Shown: positions 1 through 12,969 of the stretch, piece by piece | Layout: the number at the start of each line of letters is the position of its first letter | How positions within the stretch are numbered: position 1 is the first letter of the stretch | Assembly: GCA_016946835.1 (NCBI GenBank) | Contig: JACVTC010000161.1 | Span: 58,501-122,500, forward strand | Direction of reading: 5' to 3' | DNA length: 64,000 nt | Origin: Neocallimastix lanati (nom. inval.) | Lineage: Eukaryota > Neocallimastigomycota > Neocallimastigomycetes > Neocallimastigales > Neocallimastigaceae | Translations under genes and position numbers: made by a program | Notes under the pieces: generated by a model | Told to the model about the DNA's origin: nothing | Databases searched by the model: none | What the model saw: only the letters and a program-made list of their open reading frames with translations

Positions 1-213
1 TATGTTCTAATTAATTCTGTGTTTTTTAAAAAAAATTTATGTAATCAATCAATCAATCAATAAATAAATGAAAGTTACAGTTCGCAATAATTTCATCTAA
101 AAAAAAAAAAATAAAAAAAAATAAAAAAAATGTCAAATTAGATCTCCGACGGCAGTGCCTTTTTAATCCGAATTGACTGACTCAACGAAATTTTTTAATA
201 TTAAAAATTAGTT

Positions 214-284
214 TGCGTTAACCGGGAATCGAACCCGGGCCATTTGCTTGGAAGGCAAATATTCTACCTCTATACTATTAACGC
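214..284 (-). tRNA. tRNA-Gly (anticodon TCC), copy 1
   Basis: A 71-nt tRNA folds by eye. The 7-bp acceptor stem GCGTTAA/TTAACGC is followed by discriminator A. The anticodon stem TTTGC/GCAAA closes the loop CTTCCAA, giving anticodon TCC, which reads GGA glycine codons. The T arm holds the B box GGTTCGATTCC. No intron. A short T run follows about 8 nt past the 3' end on the minus strand, fitting a Pol III terminator. Its 5' end is separated by only 17 nt from a solo LTR starting at 302. Confidence 0.95.
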
Positions 285-301
285 TATATGTTTACTTTTT
301 G

Positions 302-641
302 TGTAAGAAATTACTTATAAAATTAATTATAAATAATTTCTTAAGTTTATAATAAACAATAACACAAAAGGAATAAAAGACACAAATATTTATAAAATAT
401 GTTTTATTAAAAGGGTTTTGTTTTATTAATTAATTATTTTATTTGAATTATTATTTATTATAAAAATTCTAAAATAATAACTCTTGATTTCTCAAAGAGA
501 ACTCAAGAGAAATCAAATATATATAAATTAATAATTAAATATTATTGGTTAAAATAAATACAATAATTTAATGTATTAAATTAATGTATTAAATAAGAAA
601 GATAGATAAATTTTATAATAAATTTATCTAAGTTTCTTACA
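302..641 (-). mobile_element. Solo LTR 1 of the tRNA-associated TGTAA...TTACA family (internally deleted)
   Basis: Ends are TGTAAGAA and TTCTTACA. The family hairpin (CTCTTGA ... TCAAGAG) lies near 482-512, but the Glu/TATA-side half of the LTR is missing, so this copy is 340 bp instead of about 850-1000. Flanks TTTTG (297-301) and TCTTG (642-646) look like a target duplication with one mismatch. Strand is assigned from the direction in which the family's TATAAATA box would read. It lies immediately upstream of tRNA-Gly copy 1. Confidence 0.8.
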
Positions 642-646
642 TCTTG

Positions 647-971
647 TGTAAGAAATCATAATTATTCAATAATGAATAATTAATATTTCTTATAATTAAT
701 GAAAAATAATTAATAATTTATAATTATTTATAAAATAATAAATATTTTTTATTATAATTTATACATTTATATAAATAATATAAAATTTATTTACTTATTA
801 TTATTATTCATTTAAATAGAATTTTTACAAAAAATTATGTAAATTTGTATTTAATATTTTACCATAAAAATATTAGTTATTTTAATTAAAATGAATTATG
901 TATTTTATAATGTATTATAAACTATAAATGTATCTAATCTATCATATTATTTAATCTTTATTTTTTAAATG

Positions 972-1002
<31 letters not shown>

Positions 1003-1571
1003 TTTTTTCATTAATTCCTATCCTATCAATATTTAATATTTTATAATTAATTAGAAAATCGGTAATTAATGTTTTTCCTAACAAATAGGTTTTCTTTAAT
1101 TATACGATGATCAATATGATTAGAATATTGATCGAAAAACTATTTAGGTTTTTCTTCTAATCTTTTCCTAAATAGATTTTTTGTTAAGATTAGAAAACAA
1201 ATTTATTTAACCGATTAATTTTTTAAAAAATATAAATAGGACTCTTGAATTCTCTTTGAGAAATCAAGAGTTATTATTTTAAGAAAATATAATAAATAAT
1301 AACAAATAAAATAAATTTTTTTTATTTATATATCAAAAAAAACTGTTATTAATCATAAAAGGTTTTTTTTTAAAGAATATTTTCAACTACTATTCTGCCG
1401 TTGCTTGGTTATTGTTTGTTATATTTACTTATAATAAACTCTGTAAAATTAAGTATAATTTTTATTTTTTTTTTAATTTTATTTTCTCAATTTTAATATT
1501 ATGTAAAAATAATATTAAAATTGTAGATAATAGTTATATTAATTAATTTTAGTTTTAGTATAGCTATTACA
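647..1571 (+). mobile_element. Solo LTR 2 (TGTAA...TTACA family)
   Basis: Runs from TGTAAGAA to GCTATTACA, 925 bp, flanked by a perfect 5-bp duplication TCTTG (642-646 and 1572-1576). It contains the TATAAATAGGACTCTTGA promoter-like core near 1229-1245, the CTCTTGA/TCAAGAG hairpin, and an A-rich run at 970-997. No coding capacity. It abuts LTR 1 through the shared TCTTG, showing repeated insertion at one site. Confidence 0.85.
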
Positions 1572-1574
1572 TCT

Positions 1575-3223
1575 TGATACGGGGTGTTACTAAATACCTT
1601 GTATTTCCTATTAAATACTCTTAATAATAATAAAATAAAATTATTATTAAATATTCTTATTAAAATCTTTTATTAATATCAAATATAATAAAAATTATTA
1701 TTAAATATTCTTATAAAATTCTTTTATTAATATTAAATATAATAAAAATTATTATTAAATATTCTTATAAATTTCTTTTATTAATATCAAATATAATAAA
1801 AATTATTATTAAATATTCTTATTAAAATCTTTTATTAATATCAAATATAATAAAAATTATTATTAAATATTCTTATAAATTTCTTTTATTAATATTAAAT
1901 ATAATAAAAATTATTATTAAATATTCTTATAAAATTCTTTTATTAATATTAAATATAATAAAAATTATTATTAAATATTCTTATTAAAATCTTTTATTAA
2001 TATCAAATATAATAAAAATTATTATTAAATATTCTTATAAATTTCTTTTATTAATATTAAATATAATAAAAATTATTATTAAATATTCTTATAAAATTCT
2101 TTTATTAATATTAAATATAATAAAAATTATTATTAAATATTCTTATAAATTTCTTTTATTAATATTAAATATAATAAAAATTATTATTAAATATTCTTAT
2201 TAAAATCTTTTATTAATATCAAATATAATAAAAATTATTAAATATTCTAATAAAATTCTTTTATTAATATTAAATATAATAAAAATTATTATTAAATATT
2301 CTTATTAAAATCTTTTATAATAAAAAATTATTATTAAATATTCTTATAAAATTCTTTTATTAATATCAAATCTAATAAAAATTATTATTAAATATTCTTA
2401 TTAAAATCTTTTATTAATATCAAATATAATAAAAATTATTATTAAATATTCTTATTAAAATCTTTTATAATAAAAATTATTATTAAATATTCTTATAAAA
2501 TTCTTTTATTAATATTAAATATAATAAAAATTATTATTAAATATTCTTATTAAAAATTATATAATATTTAAATCATTACTAATTCTTATTTTTATATTAA
2601 GAATAATAAAAACCTATTTCAATAAATATTTGATTTAAAATACAGAATTATAAGTTTCTGTATAATATTTTCTAAAACCTTTGAAATAAACTAAAAATAA
2701 AACAAAAATTAAAAATAAATTAAATCTTTATTAAAATAAAAATGAACTAAAATACAGAAGAATTCCAATAATAAAAATGATCTAAAATACAGAAAATATC
2801 AATTCTGTATAATTCTCTCTCTGAATAACAATATCAAGAAGAAGCTACCGCCCGGAATGCCCTTCGTGATACAAGCTCTAAATTAATTTTTTATATTTTA
2901 ATTTAATAAATGTTATTTTTTTTTTTTTTTAAAAAATAATTTAAAATAATAGTTAAAAATTAAAATAAAATAGTTATAATAGTTTTTTTTTATAAAGAAT
3001 ATATTAATAATAAATAAAATGTATTAAAATAAAAGTATAAAAAGAAGAATAAATTTCTTTCTTTTTAATACTTGGAACAAATAATTTTAATTTTAAATTT
3101 AAATAAAGAATATTTTAAAATTTAATTTTTTTTCTTGTTTCCAAATTTATTTTTATAGTTATGTGTTAATATTTATTTTTTTTTGTTTTGAATATCTTAG
3201 TGTTTCAACCCCAGCCCGTATCA
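1575..3223. mobile_element. TGATACG...CGTATCA terminal-repeat element carrying a minisatellite
   Basis: It starts TGATACGGGGTG and ends CCCCAGCCCGTATCA, so the ends are imperfect inverted repeats with TG/CA termini. It is squeezed between LTR 2 and LTR 3. Inside are an AT minisatellite (1638-2554) and an isolated GC-richer patch at 2840-2877. No reading frame of length. The family recurs at 3913, 7511, 8096, 14247 and elsewhere. It could be a second LTR family; the boundaries are inferred from the ends only. Confidence 0.55.
1638..2554. repeat. Minisatellite, about 54-bp unit, roughly 16-17 copies
   Basis: A nearly pure A+T unit of about 54 bp (ATAATAAAAATTATTATT followed by AAATATTCTTAT and a CTTTTATTAATAT segment) repeats head to tail. 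Two unit types alternate, differing at TAAAATTC versus TAAATTTC versus TTAAAATC, and a few units carry deletions. The alternation suggests higher-order expansion. Confidence 0.9.
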
Positions 3224-3229
3224 TTCTTG

Positions 3230-3909
3230 TGTAATAATCTATTTATAATATACTAACTATAACTAGATTATTAATATTTTAAGATATAAAAATTTATACT
3301 TAACTTTATATAGAGTTTATTATAAACACTAAATATTGAAATAAACAAAAAGACTTTATTTTCTTTTAATTTATTATATAGCATTATATAATAATAACTC
3401 TAATTTCTTTAATCAAAGAAATTTGAGTTCTTTTATACTTTTTTATTTATAATTATTTTAATAGATGAAATTATTAAATAGATGTAATTATTAAATAAAT
3501 AAAATAGATAAGATAAAGTTAACAAATCAAATAAAGGTATCTAATCTTAACAAATTGATATTCAGGAAAAGATTAGTAGAAAAACCTGAATAACTTCGAT
3601 TAATATTCTAATATATTAATCATCGTATTAATTAATAAAAACCCAATCATAATAATATTGGGGAAAAAATTAATTAACCGATTACTAAAATCTTATAAAT
3701 TATCAACTAATTGAAATAATAAAATATAAATAATATTTTTAAGTAATTAATACATTACAACAAATTTGTTTACATTATTTTTCAATATATTAATTTGGAT
3801 AAATTAATATATTTTTTACATGTTAATAAATATTGAAATATAAATGAAATATAAATTAATTAAATAAGAAGATAGATTATTTTATAAGAAATAAATCTAT
3901 ATTCTTACA
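3230..3909 (-). mobile_element. Solo LTR 3 (TGTAA...TTACA family)
   Basis: 680 bp from TGTAATAATC to ATTCTTACA, with the perfect duplication TCTTG at 3225-3229 and 3910-3914. The internal hairpin and the AGGAAAAGATTAG...CCTGAAT core are recognisable but diverged from the other copies. Same pentamer as LTR 2. Confidence 0.85.
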
Positions 3910-3912
3910 TCT

Positions 3913-4650
3913 TGATACGATACCACCATAAAAATAAGATTTAGGTAGGAAATTTAGGTTAGAAATATTGTATAAATATTATTGGTTATAATAATTAAAA
4001 TAATTTATATATAGTTATTCAAATAATTATTTTTTGAAAGCATGGTTAATTCTTTTATCATAATTAAAATAGATAAATTATATTATTAATGATTCTATTA
4101 TTATGATAATAAATTAATTTATCATTATTATTAATAAGTTTTATTTTATATTTTAAATATTATTTTGAGAAATTATATAGTTTTAGGAATTATGTTATAA
4201 ATATTGATAATTATATTTTATTTAGGAAATATATTTTAAATATTGATAGTTATATATTATTTAGGAAATATATTTTAAATATTGATAGTTATATATTATT
4301 TAGGAAATATATTTTAAATATTGATAGTTATATATTATTTAATTATGAAAATGTATTATTAAATAAACTTATTAGGAAATTAATAGTTTAAGAAATATGT
4401 TTAATAAAAATATAATATTAAATAATTATTTTAACAATTATATAAAATTAAGAGAATGTAATAATAAATATTTATATATGTAAAGATAAAATAATAAAAA
4501 TAAATAAAGAATAAAAAATTATTATAAAACATTATTATTATAAATTAATTTCTTATATTTATTAGAATATATTATCGTGTCATAATTCCTTAGAGAAACG
4601 ATCAACTAAATTAATAACTCGATATGGAATATTTTAAATGTTCTGTATCA
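3913..4650. mobile_element. TGATACG-family terminal-repeat element
   Basis: Starts TGATACGATACC and ends TTCTGTATCA, 738 bp, between LTR 3 and LTR 4. It includes a 37-bp tandem unit repeated about four times (4190-4340, containing TTTAGGAAATATATTTTAAA). Noncoding. Assignment rests on terminal similarity to other copies. Confidence 0.5.
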
Positions 4651-4656
4651 TACTTG

Positions 4657-5579
4657 TGTAATAATTTAATTATAAGATTAATTATAATTAAATTATTAAT
4701 TGCAACTTAATAATAACCTAATAAAAATTATTATTAAATTGAGACAAATATAATAAGGTTTTATACTTATCTTAATATTGAGAGTTTATTATAACTAATT
4801 ATAATAAACAATTAGCAAAGGTAACACAGATTTGTTGTAAGAAGAAAATTTTATTTATATATATTATTTTTTATTTTAAAATTTATTTTTATTAATAACT
4901 ATCTTTATTATTTTTAAAAAATATAAATATTTAATATTGTTATTATGATTGATATATAATAATTATTATATTATAATCGTTATAATAATAACTCTTGATT
5001 TCTCAAAGAGAACTCAAGAGCCTTATTTATATTTTTTTTGAAAAATAAGGTTAATTAAAAAAATGTTTTCTAATTTTAATAAATCTTTTATCTAGGAAAA
5101 GATTAGAAAGAAAAACCTAGATAATATTTTTTGATCGATATTCTATACATATCGATCATCGTATCAATTAGGTAAAACCAATTACTTTAAAGAGTTATTG
5201 GGAAAACCCTAATTAACCGATTTGCTAATCTAATCTAATTGATCGAAAATAAAAGAATAAAATAATAAAAAATATTTCGATCTAAAAATTATAAATTTTC
5301 AAATAAGGAAAATAACGTATTAATAATATTAATAAACAAAATACAAAATACATTGTTATATACATAATAAAATACATAATGTGTTTGTTTACATTTTAAT
5401 TAAATAAATAAACTAAAACTAATAAATTTAATAATTAAATGTAATATTAAATAAATTATTAATAATATTTTAATAAATAAATATAATAAAGTTAAATAAA
5501 GTTATAACTATTATAACTTGACTAAGAAAATATAATTATTTCATTTAAAAATAATTATAGATTATTACATCTTGTTAAA
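4657..5579 (-). mobile_element. Solo LTR 4 (TGTAA...TTACA family)
   Basis: 923 bp from TGTAATAATTT to GATTATTACA. Flanks are ACTTG (4652-4656) and TCTTG (5580-5584). It contains the CTCTTGATTTCTC/GAGAACTCAAGAG hairpin at about 4990-5018, followed by the CTAGG...CCTAG hairpin and the ATCGATCATCG motif that are conserved in every full-length copy. Confidence 0.85.
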
Positions 5580-6495
5580 GAAGAAGCAAATATTGTTAAT
5601 TTGGTCTCAAATCTAACAAATAACTTAACCACAAATTAAACTATTTGCCTTCTTTATTGTATGGAACTTTCCTATATTCTACTATAAATTAAAATCGAAT
5701 TATTTCTTAATGAATAATATATTACTTATATTAAATAAATTTTTATTTAATATATTTATTATTTAAAATTATTATATTATTATTGAAATGTTAACAAATT
5801 ATCAATATATTTTTTTTATTAATATTTTTATTTTATCAATTTATTATTGTCAAGTTATATTAAAAATCTAGATAGTTTTTCTTTAACCAATAGTTATTCA
5901 TTGTATTAATAATAAAAATTAATTTCTAAATAATATTACTAATACATAATAATACAAAAAAAATAAAATTATATATTATTAATATATGTTTATTATAATC
6001 CATAATGTTATATTTTTAAGAATTAATCATAACAATTATATTGAATAATTTAAAATTAATATTATTTTACACATAAATGAAGGATTTAGTAAGTTATAAT
6101 TACTAAACCACATTAGTAAATTCTGCAAAATTGACAAAATTATGTTTAAAATATATTAATAATACATTAATAATTAATTAGGATAAATTTTTGTATATAA
6201 TAGAAATACTTAAATTAAAATAAATTTATTAGATACAATTTTAAAATTAGAATTATTATTAAAAGAAATTAAAAATAAGAAATGGCTTTCTCATTTCTAA
6301 TCAATTGTAAAAGTATAAAAAGAGATAGTTTAGAAAAAAAAAATAAAAATCATGTAATAAATTATAATAAATAAATTTTAATAAAGATTTTTTAATAAAA
6401 CAAAAATTTTCTTTTATTTTTATTTTTATTATTGTTTTAATTTTATTTATAATTTTTGAATAATTTATATAAAAACCCCGAACCAAACCATTCTT
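5580..6495. other. AT-rich spacer, probably a degraded terminal-repeat element
   Basis: No reading frame, tRNA or recognisable full repeat. It begins TGTTAAAGAAGAAGC directly after the TCTTG of LTR 4 and ends just before LTR 5, so it may be another inserted element whose family I cannot define from one copy. Confidence 0.4.
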
Positions 6496-6739
6496 TGTAA
6501 TAATTTAATTAAAAAAAATTATAATTAAATTATTAATCATTAATATTAGCTCTAACTGCTAATATTAAAGGTTTAGAAAAGAATCATACTTACCTATGGT
6601 TCTTTCTAATTATAGAGCTTATTATAACGAATTATAATAAACGAAACACTAAAATTGATAAAGAAAAGTTTTAATTATAAAATTTGTTTTATTAAAATAA
6701 TTTGTTTTATTAATTATTAGAAACTTTAAATGTTAAAAC

Positions 6740-6771
<32 letters not shown>

Positions 6772-7506
6772 TATAATTGTTATAATAATAACTCTTGATT
6801 TCTCAAAGAGAATTCAAGAGCCTTATTTATACTTTTTTGTCAAAATAAGGTTAAAATCAAAAGGGGTTCTAATCTTAACAAATCTCTTATCTAGGAAAAG
6901 ACTAGAAGAAAAACCTAGATAAGTTTTTTGATTGATATTCTATCCATATCGATCATCGTGTTAATTAAGTAAAACCGATTACTTTTAAGAAATAATTGGA
7001 AAAACCTTAATTAACCGATTACTTAATCTAATATAATGATCGAAAATAAAAGAATAAAATAATGAAAATTATTTCGATCATAAAATTTAAAATTTAATCT
7101 ATTTAGTTCTATTTTATAGAACTTTACATAAAAATATAAAACAATACATTAATAATAAAAATACATGATTAATAAAATACAGAATACATGATAGAATAAA
7201 GAATACATGATAAAATACAGAATAGTGTTTTAGTTTATGATTTAATAAGTAAGAGAAAACTAAAACTAATAAATTTAATAATTAAGTGAATAATTAAATA
7301 AATTTAATATTATTTTAAATGCATAAAAATTATTTAATTAAATAAAATTTTAATATTAAACTAAATAAATTTTAATATGTAATTAAATAAATTATTAATT
7401 ATAATTAAGTGTATAAATGAAATATGAATTAAATAAAAGTTATATTAATTATAACTTTACTAAGAAAATATAATTATTTTGTTGAAAATAATTATATTTT
7501 CTTACA
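6496..7506 (-). mobile_element. Solo LTR 5 (TGTAA...TTACA family)
   Basis: 1011 bp from TGTAATAATTT to TTTCTTACA. It is a near copy of LTR 12 (35264-36262) in the opposite orientation, down to the block near 6545-6600 that precedes AGAAAGAACC/GGTTCTTTCT. A short TTA tract occurs at 6745-6770. Confidence 0.85.
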
Positions 7507-7510
7507 TTTT

Positions 7511-8091
7511 TGTTACGATACAAATAATAAATAAAAAATAAATAAAAAATTAAATAAGCAAAGTAAATAATATATAACTATTAATATTTAAAAATATACT
7601 TCCTAAATAAAATATAATCACCAATATTTATAATATAATTCCTAAAATTATAAAATTCTTAAAATAATATTTAGAATATAAAATAAAACTTATTAATAAT
7701 AATGATGAATTAACTTATTATCATAATAATAGAATCATTAATAATATAATTTACCTATTTTAATCATGATAAAAGAATTAACCCTACTTCTAAAAATAAT
7801 TATTTTAATAACTATTTATATTAATTATTTTAATTTTCATAACCAGTAATATTTATACTATACATTATTTCTAACCTAAATAATAAACCTGTTATTTTGA
7901 AGTATCTTTATTATATATTTCCTCTATTATAACAAAGAACTCCTCGTTTAATTATTAATGAATTATCAAAATATGTATCTAACTATTTAGTCTTATTTAA
8001 TTATCTACCAATCATTATTAATTTTTAATTTATTATTTTAACTAATTTCTAAAACTATTCCTAATAGTGTTTTTAGTGAGGTACCGTATCA
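7511..8091. mobile_element. TGTTACG/CGTATCA terminal-repeat element
   Basis: Begins TGTTACGATAC and ends GGTACCGTATCA. It shares internal AT blocks with 3913-4650 in the opposite orientation (for example the ATTATTATGATAATA-type stretch). Noncoding; boundaries inferred. Confidence 0.45.
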
Positions 8092-8095
8092 ATTA

Positions 8096-8631
8096 TGATA
8101 CGCGATATTTATAAAATACCAGTATCTAAATATTTTATTTTTATATAGGAATGACAGTAGGGAATGATAACAAAATAATATATTCTAATAAATATATAAT
8201 AATGACACGAAAATAATATAATTTTATACTAAAATATTTTATTTTATTATTTGTTTTATTATTCCTTCTTTATTTATTTTATTATATAATTATTATTCAT
8301 TATGTTATATTAAATATAATTATAAACTCTTAATATTATTATTTAATATTATTACAATTATAAACTATTCATCACTAGTTTTTAAATATACATTTCATCA
8401 GTATATTTATATATTTAATTATTATTAATTATATCTCTATTCTAATAAACTAGTTTTTGGATTCTACATTTCTTTTATTATTTTATTATAAATCAAAGAA
8501 TCCCTTTATTAAATAAATAATTTATTAAAAATATATATAATTATAAATTATTAATTGACCAATAACATTTTTATATAAAATTTAACTATAATATTTCATT
8601 AAAGTATAATATTTCTATACGTCACGTATCA
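8096..8631. mobile_element. TGATACG-family terminal-repeat element
   Basis: Begins TGATACGCGATATT and ends CGTCACGTATCA, 536 bp, separated from the preceding element by ATTA. It shares AATATATTCTAATA and nearby blocks with the element downstream of the tRNA copies at 14247. Noncoding. Confidence 0.5.
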
Positions 8632-8634
8632 ATT

Positions 8635-9597
8635 TGTAAGAAATATTAATTATTTATTAATAATATTTCTTAGTCTTTATAATTATTGATAATAATTATA
8701 AATTTATTTAAATTATAACTAATTCATACATTGAGATATTATTATTAAATTTATTATAATTATAATTATTCATACACTTATATAATATTAGAAAATTTAT
8801 TTAAATAATTATTATATATACATTTATTAATATTATTAATTTTATTTAGTTATTCATTTAATTATTAAATTACTGTAAACATTACTTTTATTTATTTTTT
8901 ATATTGTACATTTAAAAGAATAATTAATAAGTTTCTGTATTTTTTATAATTCTGTATTCTAGTTTAAAGATAGTTTTATGTTAATAAGTTTAGATTAGAT
9001 TTTAAAAATGATATTTAGAAAATAGAATAATTTAGATCATTCCGGTTATTATTTATTTTTCCTTTTATCTGATGATCTAAATTAAAATTTAGAAAATCGA
9101 TATACTAAGGTTTTACCCAAATATAAAATAATATATTTGGTTTTACTTAATATATACGATGATCGATATGAATAGAATATCGATCAAAACTTATCTAGTT
9201 TTTTCTTCTAATCTTTTTCTAGATAAGATAATTTTAAGATTAGAAAGTCTTTTTTTATTGAACCTTATTTCCATAAAAAAATATAAAAAGGGCTCTTGAT
9301 TTCCCATTAAGAAATCAAGAGTTATTATTATAAAAATATAGTTATAATAGTAACGATTTTATATTTTAAACTTTAATAAATTAATAAAATATTTTATTCA
9401 AAAAACATATTTTAAAAATTAAATTTATACAAATCTTTCTTCCTTCTTATTTTTCGTGTTATTATTATAATTAATTTTATAATAAACTCCACTAATATTT
9501 AGGTAAAACTTTTTTTTATTTTCTCAACTTAATGAATTAATCGTTAAGTTGAAGTTAATAATCATATTAAGTGATAGTACTTAGTATAATTATTACA
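8635..9597 (+). mobile_element. Solo LTR 6 (TGTAA...TTACA family)
   Basis: 963 bp from TGTAAGAAATATT to ATTATTACA, with a perfect CAATT duplication (8630-8634 and 9598-9602). It is an inverted relative of LTR 10 (18035-18900). The promoter-like TATAAAAAGGGCTCTTGA core lies near 9282-9299. Confidence 0.85.
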
Positions 9598-10026
9598 CAA
9601 TTATGATACGATATTTTTATAATCGTATACTTTTATGGGACTTGCAATATTTTATTTGAGGAAAATTAATATATTCTAATAAAACAATTAATAATTTTAA
9701 CACAATAATTATATTAAATAAAACTTAAATATTTTATTATTATATATTTAATACTTTATTTATAATTATTTAAATTTTACATTAATTACATTTTTAACAT
9801 TACTTTTATTATTTTATTTTACTAATTATTACTAAATAAAAATCTCAATTAAGGCCTCTCTCTAAGACCTTTTAATTATATTTATATTTTCTATCTCTAA
9901 AAGTATTTTTTTTTTTTAATAATTCTTATTTTAATTTATTTATTTTTAAATTTTTTTTTGTTGTTTATTATTATTTTAAACTATATAATTTTTATTTTAA
10001 CTTTAATTAAATTTTATTTTATTATT
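9598..10026. other. AT-rich remnant of a TGATACG-family element
   Basis: Begins TGATACGATATTTT at 9604 and is interrupted at 10027 by the GTGACA-type repeat; a possible continuation ends TTTATCA near 11258. No coding potential. Confidence 0.35.
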
Positions 10027-11207
10027 TGTAAAAGTTTTTTAGGTGATAGGTAAGATTCTTTCTAAATCTTTCCTAGTTTGGGTTAAATTGGTCAGGTCAA
10101 GATGTTTTTATTAATTATAACAATTTAATTAATTTTAAATAATAAATAACACACACAGAGTTTTATAATTAAGATTTCAATATTTAAGATTTATGTTTTA
10201 TTTGAATTTTATTTAATATATATTTTAATAATAAAATTAACTAAGATTAATATAAAAAATTATTTATTGTTATAATTAATTTATTAACTTTATGTTAATA
10301 CATTAAATTAAATTAATAATCTTACAAAGAATTCAAAATATGGAATTTTCAAATCCTTTTTATACTAAACTAAAATAATAATTAACAATATAATTAATAC
10401 GTTCTATTCTTAATATATTCATACATGTATATAAACTATATAAAATATAATAATAAAATAATATTGATAAGAATCTTTTAATAAAATAACTATATAAATT
10501 ATTATAAAACAATTTAATAATGAAACTAATTTAATAATCAATATAAAATAAAATATTAAAACTAATTAAAAATTCTCTTTCGGAAATCTTTAGAATAATA
10601 AAGAATTCCTTAGAATCTTTTAGAAATAATTGAATAAAATATATAATAATAAAATATATAAAACTTATAAAACTTATTTAAAATATTATAAAACTATTAC
10701 TAATAACTAATTCTGTATTTTTAATTAATAATACAAATTAATAATATAATTTCCAAGTTAAGAGATTTATCTAATATAAATTTCTTCATTAATAATTTAG
10801 GGTCTTAATTAATTAATTAAATTATATTTTTATATTTAAATATCTTTAAAGTCCAATATCTTGTTATCTAGTTGTCCAATAAGGTTGATTTTAATATATG
10901 TTGTAGTTCTCGACCGTAGCTTTTTAATGAATATATTTTTAGCGGGAAATCACGACATAATATTTCCATTATTTGTTGAGTTATCGTTGTTTTTCTTCAT
11001 GTTATTTTTATCAAATTCTTAAGGGTTAAATTAATTAAATTATCTTTAATAAATAAGTCCAAACCCTTTGGTTTCTAATTCTTTAATGTTTCTAATATTT
11101 ATTTGTATAACTAAAATCGAATTAAAATAATTTTTGTCAATAACTAAATTAAATTTCAATTGATCTAATAGTGAATTTTAACTTCAAATCCACTAGTATT
11201 CGTGACA
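10027..11207 (+). mobile_element. GTGACA-family repeat, copy 1 (probable LTR)
   Basis: 1181 bp, starting TGTAAAAGTTTT and ending CTAGTATTCGTGACA. Two more copies in the same orientation are at 15192 and 38671. A hairpin at the left end (TAGGTAAGATT ... AATCTTTCCTA) is followed by the conserved GGTCAGGTCAAGATG. The TG...CA ends and repeat number suggest an LTR, but no full element is present. Confidence 0.65.
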
Positions 11208-11263
11208 AGAATTTATTATTTATTATTTATTTTAATTTTATAATTTCATTATTTATCACACTT

Positions 11264-12118
11264 TGTAAGAAACTCTAATAAAAAGAAATTTTTTATAAGA
11301 GTTTATTTTTTATATTTATTGAGTTTATTATTAAAAAAAAATAAAGAAAAATACTTATATTTAAATAGACTAAAATTAGAAAATAAAACACAAAATTTTA
11401 TTATAAAAAAAATTATAAACTTTAAATTTTAGGTTATTATTATTTTTAATATTTATCTTTATTAATATTTTTAATAATAATAACTCTTGATTTCTGAAAA
11501 AACAGAAATCAATCGTTATTTTATACTTTTTTATTTATTAATTAATCTTATTTTATATTTATTTATTTATTTTTTTTTATCATGTGTCTATTTAATTAAT
11601 TAATTATTATTATTTTTTTTATCATGTGTTTATTTAATTAATAATTATTTAATATAATATATTAATTATTTCTTAATTAAGCTATTGTTTGCTAGTCAGC
11701 TGTTGTATCTTCAGGAAAAGACTAGCAGAAAAACCTGAAGATTTTCTTAATTGTATTAAATTAGAACGAATTATTTCAAAGAAATTTATTATTTAATTTA
11801 ATTTAATTATTATTTAATATTATTGTGAAAATAATTTTAGAATATTAAATATTAATTTAAATTTATTTATTATTTAATATTATTGTGGAAATTATTTAGA
11901 AGAATTTTAAATTTTAAATATAATTGTATTTGTGAAAATTCTATTATTATTTTTTAATATTTAATATTATTATACTTAACGTATTTTAATTTTTTAATTA
12001 ATAAAATTTATATTTAGATTAATTTGTAATTAATAAAATTTATATTTAGATTAATTTGTAATTAATAAAATTTATATTTAGACTAAGAAATATAGAAAAT
12101 ATTTCTATATTTCTTACA
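11264..12118 (-). mobile_element. Solo LTR 7 (TGTAA...TTACA family)
   Basis: 855 bp from TGTAAGAAACTC to TTTCTTACA with a perfect CACTT duplication (11259-11263 and 12119-12123). Its middle is more diverged than other copies. It has a 31-bp tandem ATTAATAAAATTTATATTTA unit, three copies, at 11994-12085. Confidence 0.8.
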
Positions 12119-12123
12119 CACTT

Positions 12124-12969
12124 TGTAAAGAATTAATTAAAAATATTTAATTATATTAATAATTAATTCTTTCTACAATTAATAATAAAAAATATTATTA
12201 ATTGAGATAAAATTAAAAAATATAATATAAAAATTTGAAAACGAGAATTTAAAAACTTAGAGTTTATTATAAGATTATAATAAACAACACTAAAAGTAGG
12301 TTGAGTATTTTAGAAATTATTTTATTATAAAAAATTTTTTATTAAAAGTAATTTTAAAATATTTGTGTTAATTATTATGATTTCTTATAATAATAACTCT
12401 TGATTATTTTTAGAAGAATCAAGAGTCCTATTTATATTAATTTGATTTCTAATCTTGGAAAATTATCTCTATCTAGAAAAAGATTAGAAGAAAAAACTAG
12501 ATAGATCTCGATTGGTGTTTAATTACATCAATCTTTAGTTAATAAGAAAACCCGAATAAGGGAGAAAACTTATTAACTAATTATATATTAATTTTATTAA
12601 TATTTAATCACAAGTATAATTAAATAATCAATTCTTTTAATTTTCTTAATTAAAAGTCCAAGAAATAATATAATTTAATTATTTCTTGATTAAATAAAAT
12701 TATCATTTTAATACAATTTAATTTTTCTTAATTAAATAGAATTTATCATTATTTTAATACAATAATACATTATTATAATTTAATATATAAATTATTGATA
12801 ATTTAATTTATTGTAAATAAATTTTAAAACAATAACATTAATTAATAATTACTATGTGACATAATTAATAAAATTATTTATAAAATATTATAAAATAATA
12901 AACTTTAAAAATATTAATTTTTTAATAAAGAATAATAATTATTTTGAAAAATAATTATAATTCTTTACA
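12124..12969 (-). mobile_element. Solo LTR 8 (TGTAAAG subfamily)
   Basis: 846 bp from TGTAAAGAATTAATT to TTCTTTACA. Nearly identical to LTR 9 and, inverted, to LTR 13. Left flank CACTT, right flank CAATT, so the two sides no longer match; adjacent insertions probably replaced one side. Confidence 0.85.

Noticed and set aside
1638-2554. CRISPR-like array of regular repeats
   Set aside because: Units are continuous tandem repeats without unique spacers, in a eukaryotic context.
6301-6486. 61-residue minus-strand frame
   Set aside because: Random AT-rich frame (Ile/Lys/Phe/Tyr only) in repeat spacer.
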